Part shown: positions 6,018 to 6,685 of the stretch, piece by piece
Layout: each line of letters starts with the position of its first letter
Numbering within the stretch: the stretch's first letter is position 1
From: Bacteroidota bacterium
GTDB lineage: Bacteria; Bacteroidota; Bacteroidia; Bacteroidales; SZUA-534
Direction: 5' to 3'
DNA: 6,685 bases
Assembly (NCBI GenBank): GCA_020047835.1
Contig: JAIFNJ010000096.1
Coordinates: 1 to 6,685 of the forward strand
The notes under the pieces: generated by a model
Database searches by the model: none
What the model saw: the letters and a program-made list of their open reading frames with translations, nothing else
What the model was told of the DNA's origin: nothing
Translations under genes and position numbers: made by a program

Positions 6018-6685
6018 ATGAAAGTAAAATTACTACTACTAATTATTTGTTTCCCATTGGTTTTGTTAAGCCAGGAATGGGTAAAAAATTTACCAACGGA
6101 TAAAGCCCAAAAAGGTGAATTAACATTTCAGGATATCCAAAATGCTTTTAACCAGTATAATACTGAAAATGGAGTTGTAGGAGGTAAGCGCCTGATAAAC
6201 GGACAAAAAGTAAAAGTTCCCGGTTGGAAACAATTTAAACGCTGGGAATATTTTTGGGAAACAAGGGTAAACCCGGTAACCGGTGAATTTCCAAAAACCA
6301 GTGCCGCTGAAGAATTTGCCAGGTATTTGAAAACCAACCCATCTGGAAAGAGTAATTCCGGAACATGGTCTGCTGTGGGGCCTTCGACCTCAACAGGCGG
6401 ATACGCTGGAATAGGTAGGGTTAATTGCATTGCTTTTCATCCCACCGATAACAATACCTTTTGGATAGGAACTCCTTCCGGTGGATTATGGAAAACAACG
6501 GATGGTGGTTCAACCTGGACTGTTTTAACGGATAACAATTCCGTGTTAGGAGTAAGTGATATAGCAATTCCTTCCGATTATGCTACTTCGAATACTATCT
6601 ATATTGCCACCGGCGATAGGGATGGAGGAAGTGTTTGGTCGCTGGGAGGTGGCAATACCAATGATAATAACAGTATGGGTGTGTT
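6018..6685 (+). CDS. Secreted Asp-box (BNR/sortilin-like) repeat protein, N-terminal part
   Basis: The frame is open from the ATG at 6018 to the window end (222 codons), so the gene is cut at its 3' end. A signal peptide (MKVKLLLLIICFPLVLLSQ, cleavage likely after Ser18) sends it out of the cytoplasm. Residues 35-92 contain FQDIQNAFNQY and GWKQFKRWEYFWETR (69-83) followed by VNPVTGEFP, a leader region I recall from large Bacteroidota secreted proteins annotated as glycosyl hydrolase or VPS10/sortilin-like. From about 116 a beta-propeller begins: the GRVNCIAFHPTDNNTFWIGTPSGGLWKTTDGGSTW stretch is split between a blade strand and the Asp-box TTDGGSTW at 160-167 (Asp162). IYIATGDRDGG starts the next blade. 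Such proteins usually end in a type IX secretion sorting domain, which would lie outside the window. Asp-box propellers occur in sialidases and in non-enzymatic adhesins, so an enzymatic role should not be assumed. The start lacks a Shine-Dalgarno sequence. Confidence 0.87.
   Translation, partial: MKVKLLLLIICFPLVLLSQEWVKNLPTDKAQKGELTFQDIQNAFNQYNTENGVVGGKRLINGQKVKVPGWKQFKRWEYFWETRVNPVTGEFPKTSAAEEFARYLKTNPSGKSNSGTWSAVGPSTSTGGYAGIGRVNCIAFHPTDNNTFWIGTPSGGLWKTTDGGSTWTVLTDNNSVLGVSDIAIPSDYATSNTIYIATGDRDGGSVWSLGGGNTNDNNSMGV

Noticed and set aside
6128..6430. 100-codon open frame on the minus strand
   Set aside because: It lies antisense to the Asp-box gene, whose frame has a signal peptide and family motifs; the antisense peptide is proline-rich and shows no recognisable domain.

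Overview
The window looks like chromosomal DNA from a member of the Bacteroidota. It is AT-rich by eye, and no gene has a Shine-Dalgarno-like leader. The small retropepsin-like protein, the family C69 peptidase with a signal peptide, and the secreted Asp-box (BNR) repeat protein at the right edge are all typical of that phylum. The order or genus cannot be fixed from this sequence.

Layout, left to right. (1) At the left edge a short + strand frame (1-64) looks like the C-terminal tail of a convergent gene whose stop codon overlaps the stop of the next gene. (2) 61-2469 (-) is a membrane-bound sensor histidine kinase with an extracytoplasmic Cache-type sensor, a PAS domain, a coiled coil and a complete HisKA/HATPase core. 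(3) 2470-2623 holds a possible kinase promoter and a perfect 17-bp inverted repeat just after the next gene. (4) 2624-3079 (-) is a single-domain retropepsin-like aspartic protease. (5) 3085-3115 is a strong intrinsic terminator for malate dehydrogenase, ending only five bases before the protease start codon. (6) 3141-4127 (-) is an NAD-dependent, LDH-like malate dehydrogenase (mdh). (7) 4175-5782 (-) is an exported C69-family dipeptidase, 47 bases upstream of mdh with no terminator between them. (8) 5783-6017 is a divergent intergenic region with a Bacteroidota-like promoter facing right. (9) 6018-6685 (+) is the start of a large secreted Asp-box repeat protein that runs off the window.

The four complete genes all read leftward. 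The dipeptidase and mdh could share a transcript that ends at the hairpin at 3092-3115. The protease and the kinase each follow a hairpin, so they may be separate units. I see no single pathway joining the genes: there is a TCA-cycle enzyme, an exported peptidase, a small cytoplasmic aspartic protease of unknown substrate, and an orphan sensor kinase.

I found no mobile element, CRISPR array, tRNA or rRNA, and no convincing new multi-gene system. The best items for a second look are the terminator abutting the protease start codon, the long perfect hairpin at 2579-2621, the similar promoter-like motif before the kinase and the Asp-box gene, and the convergent overlapping stops at the left edge.
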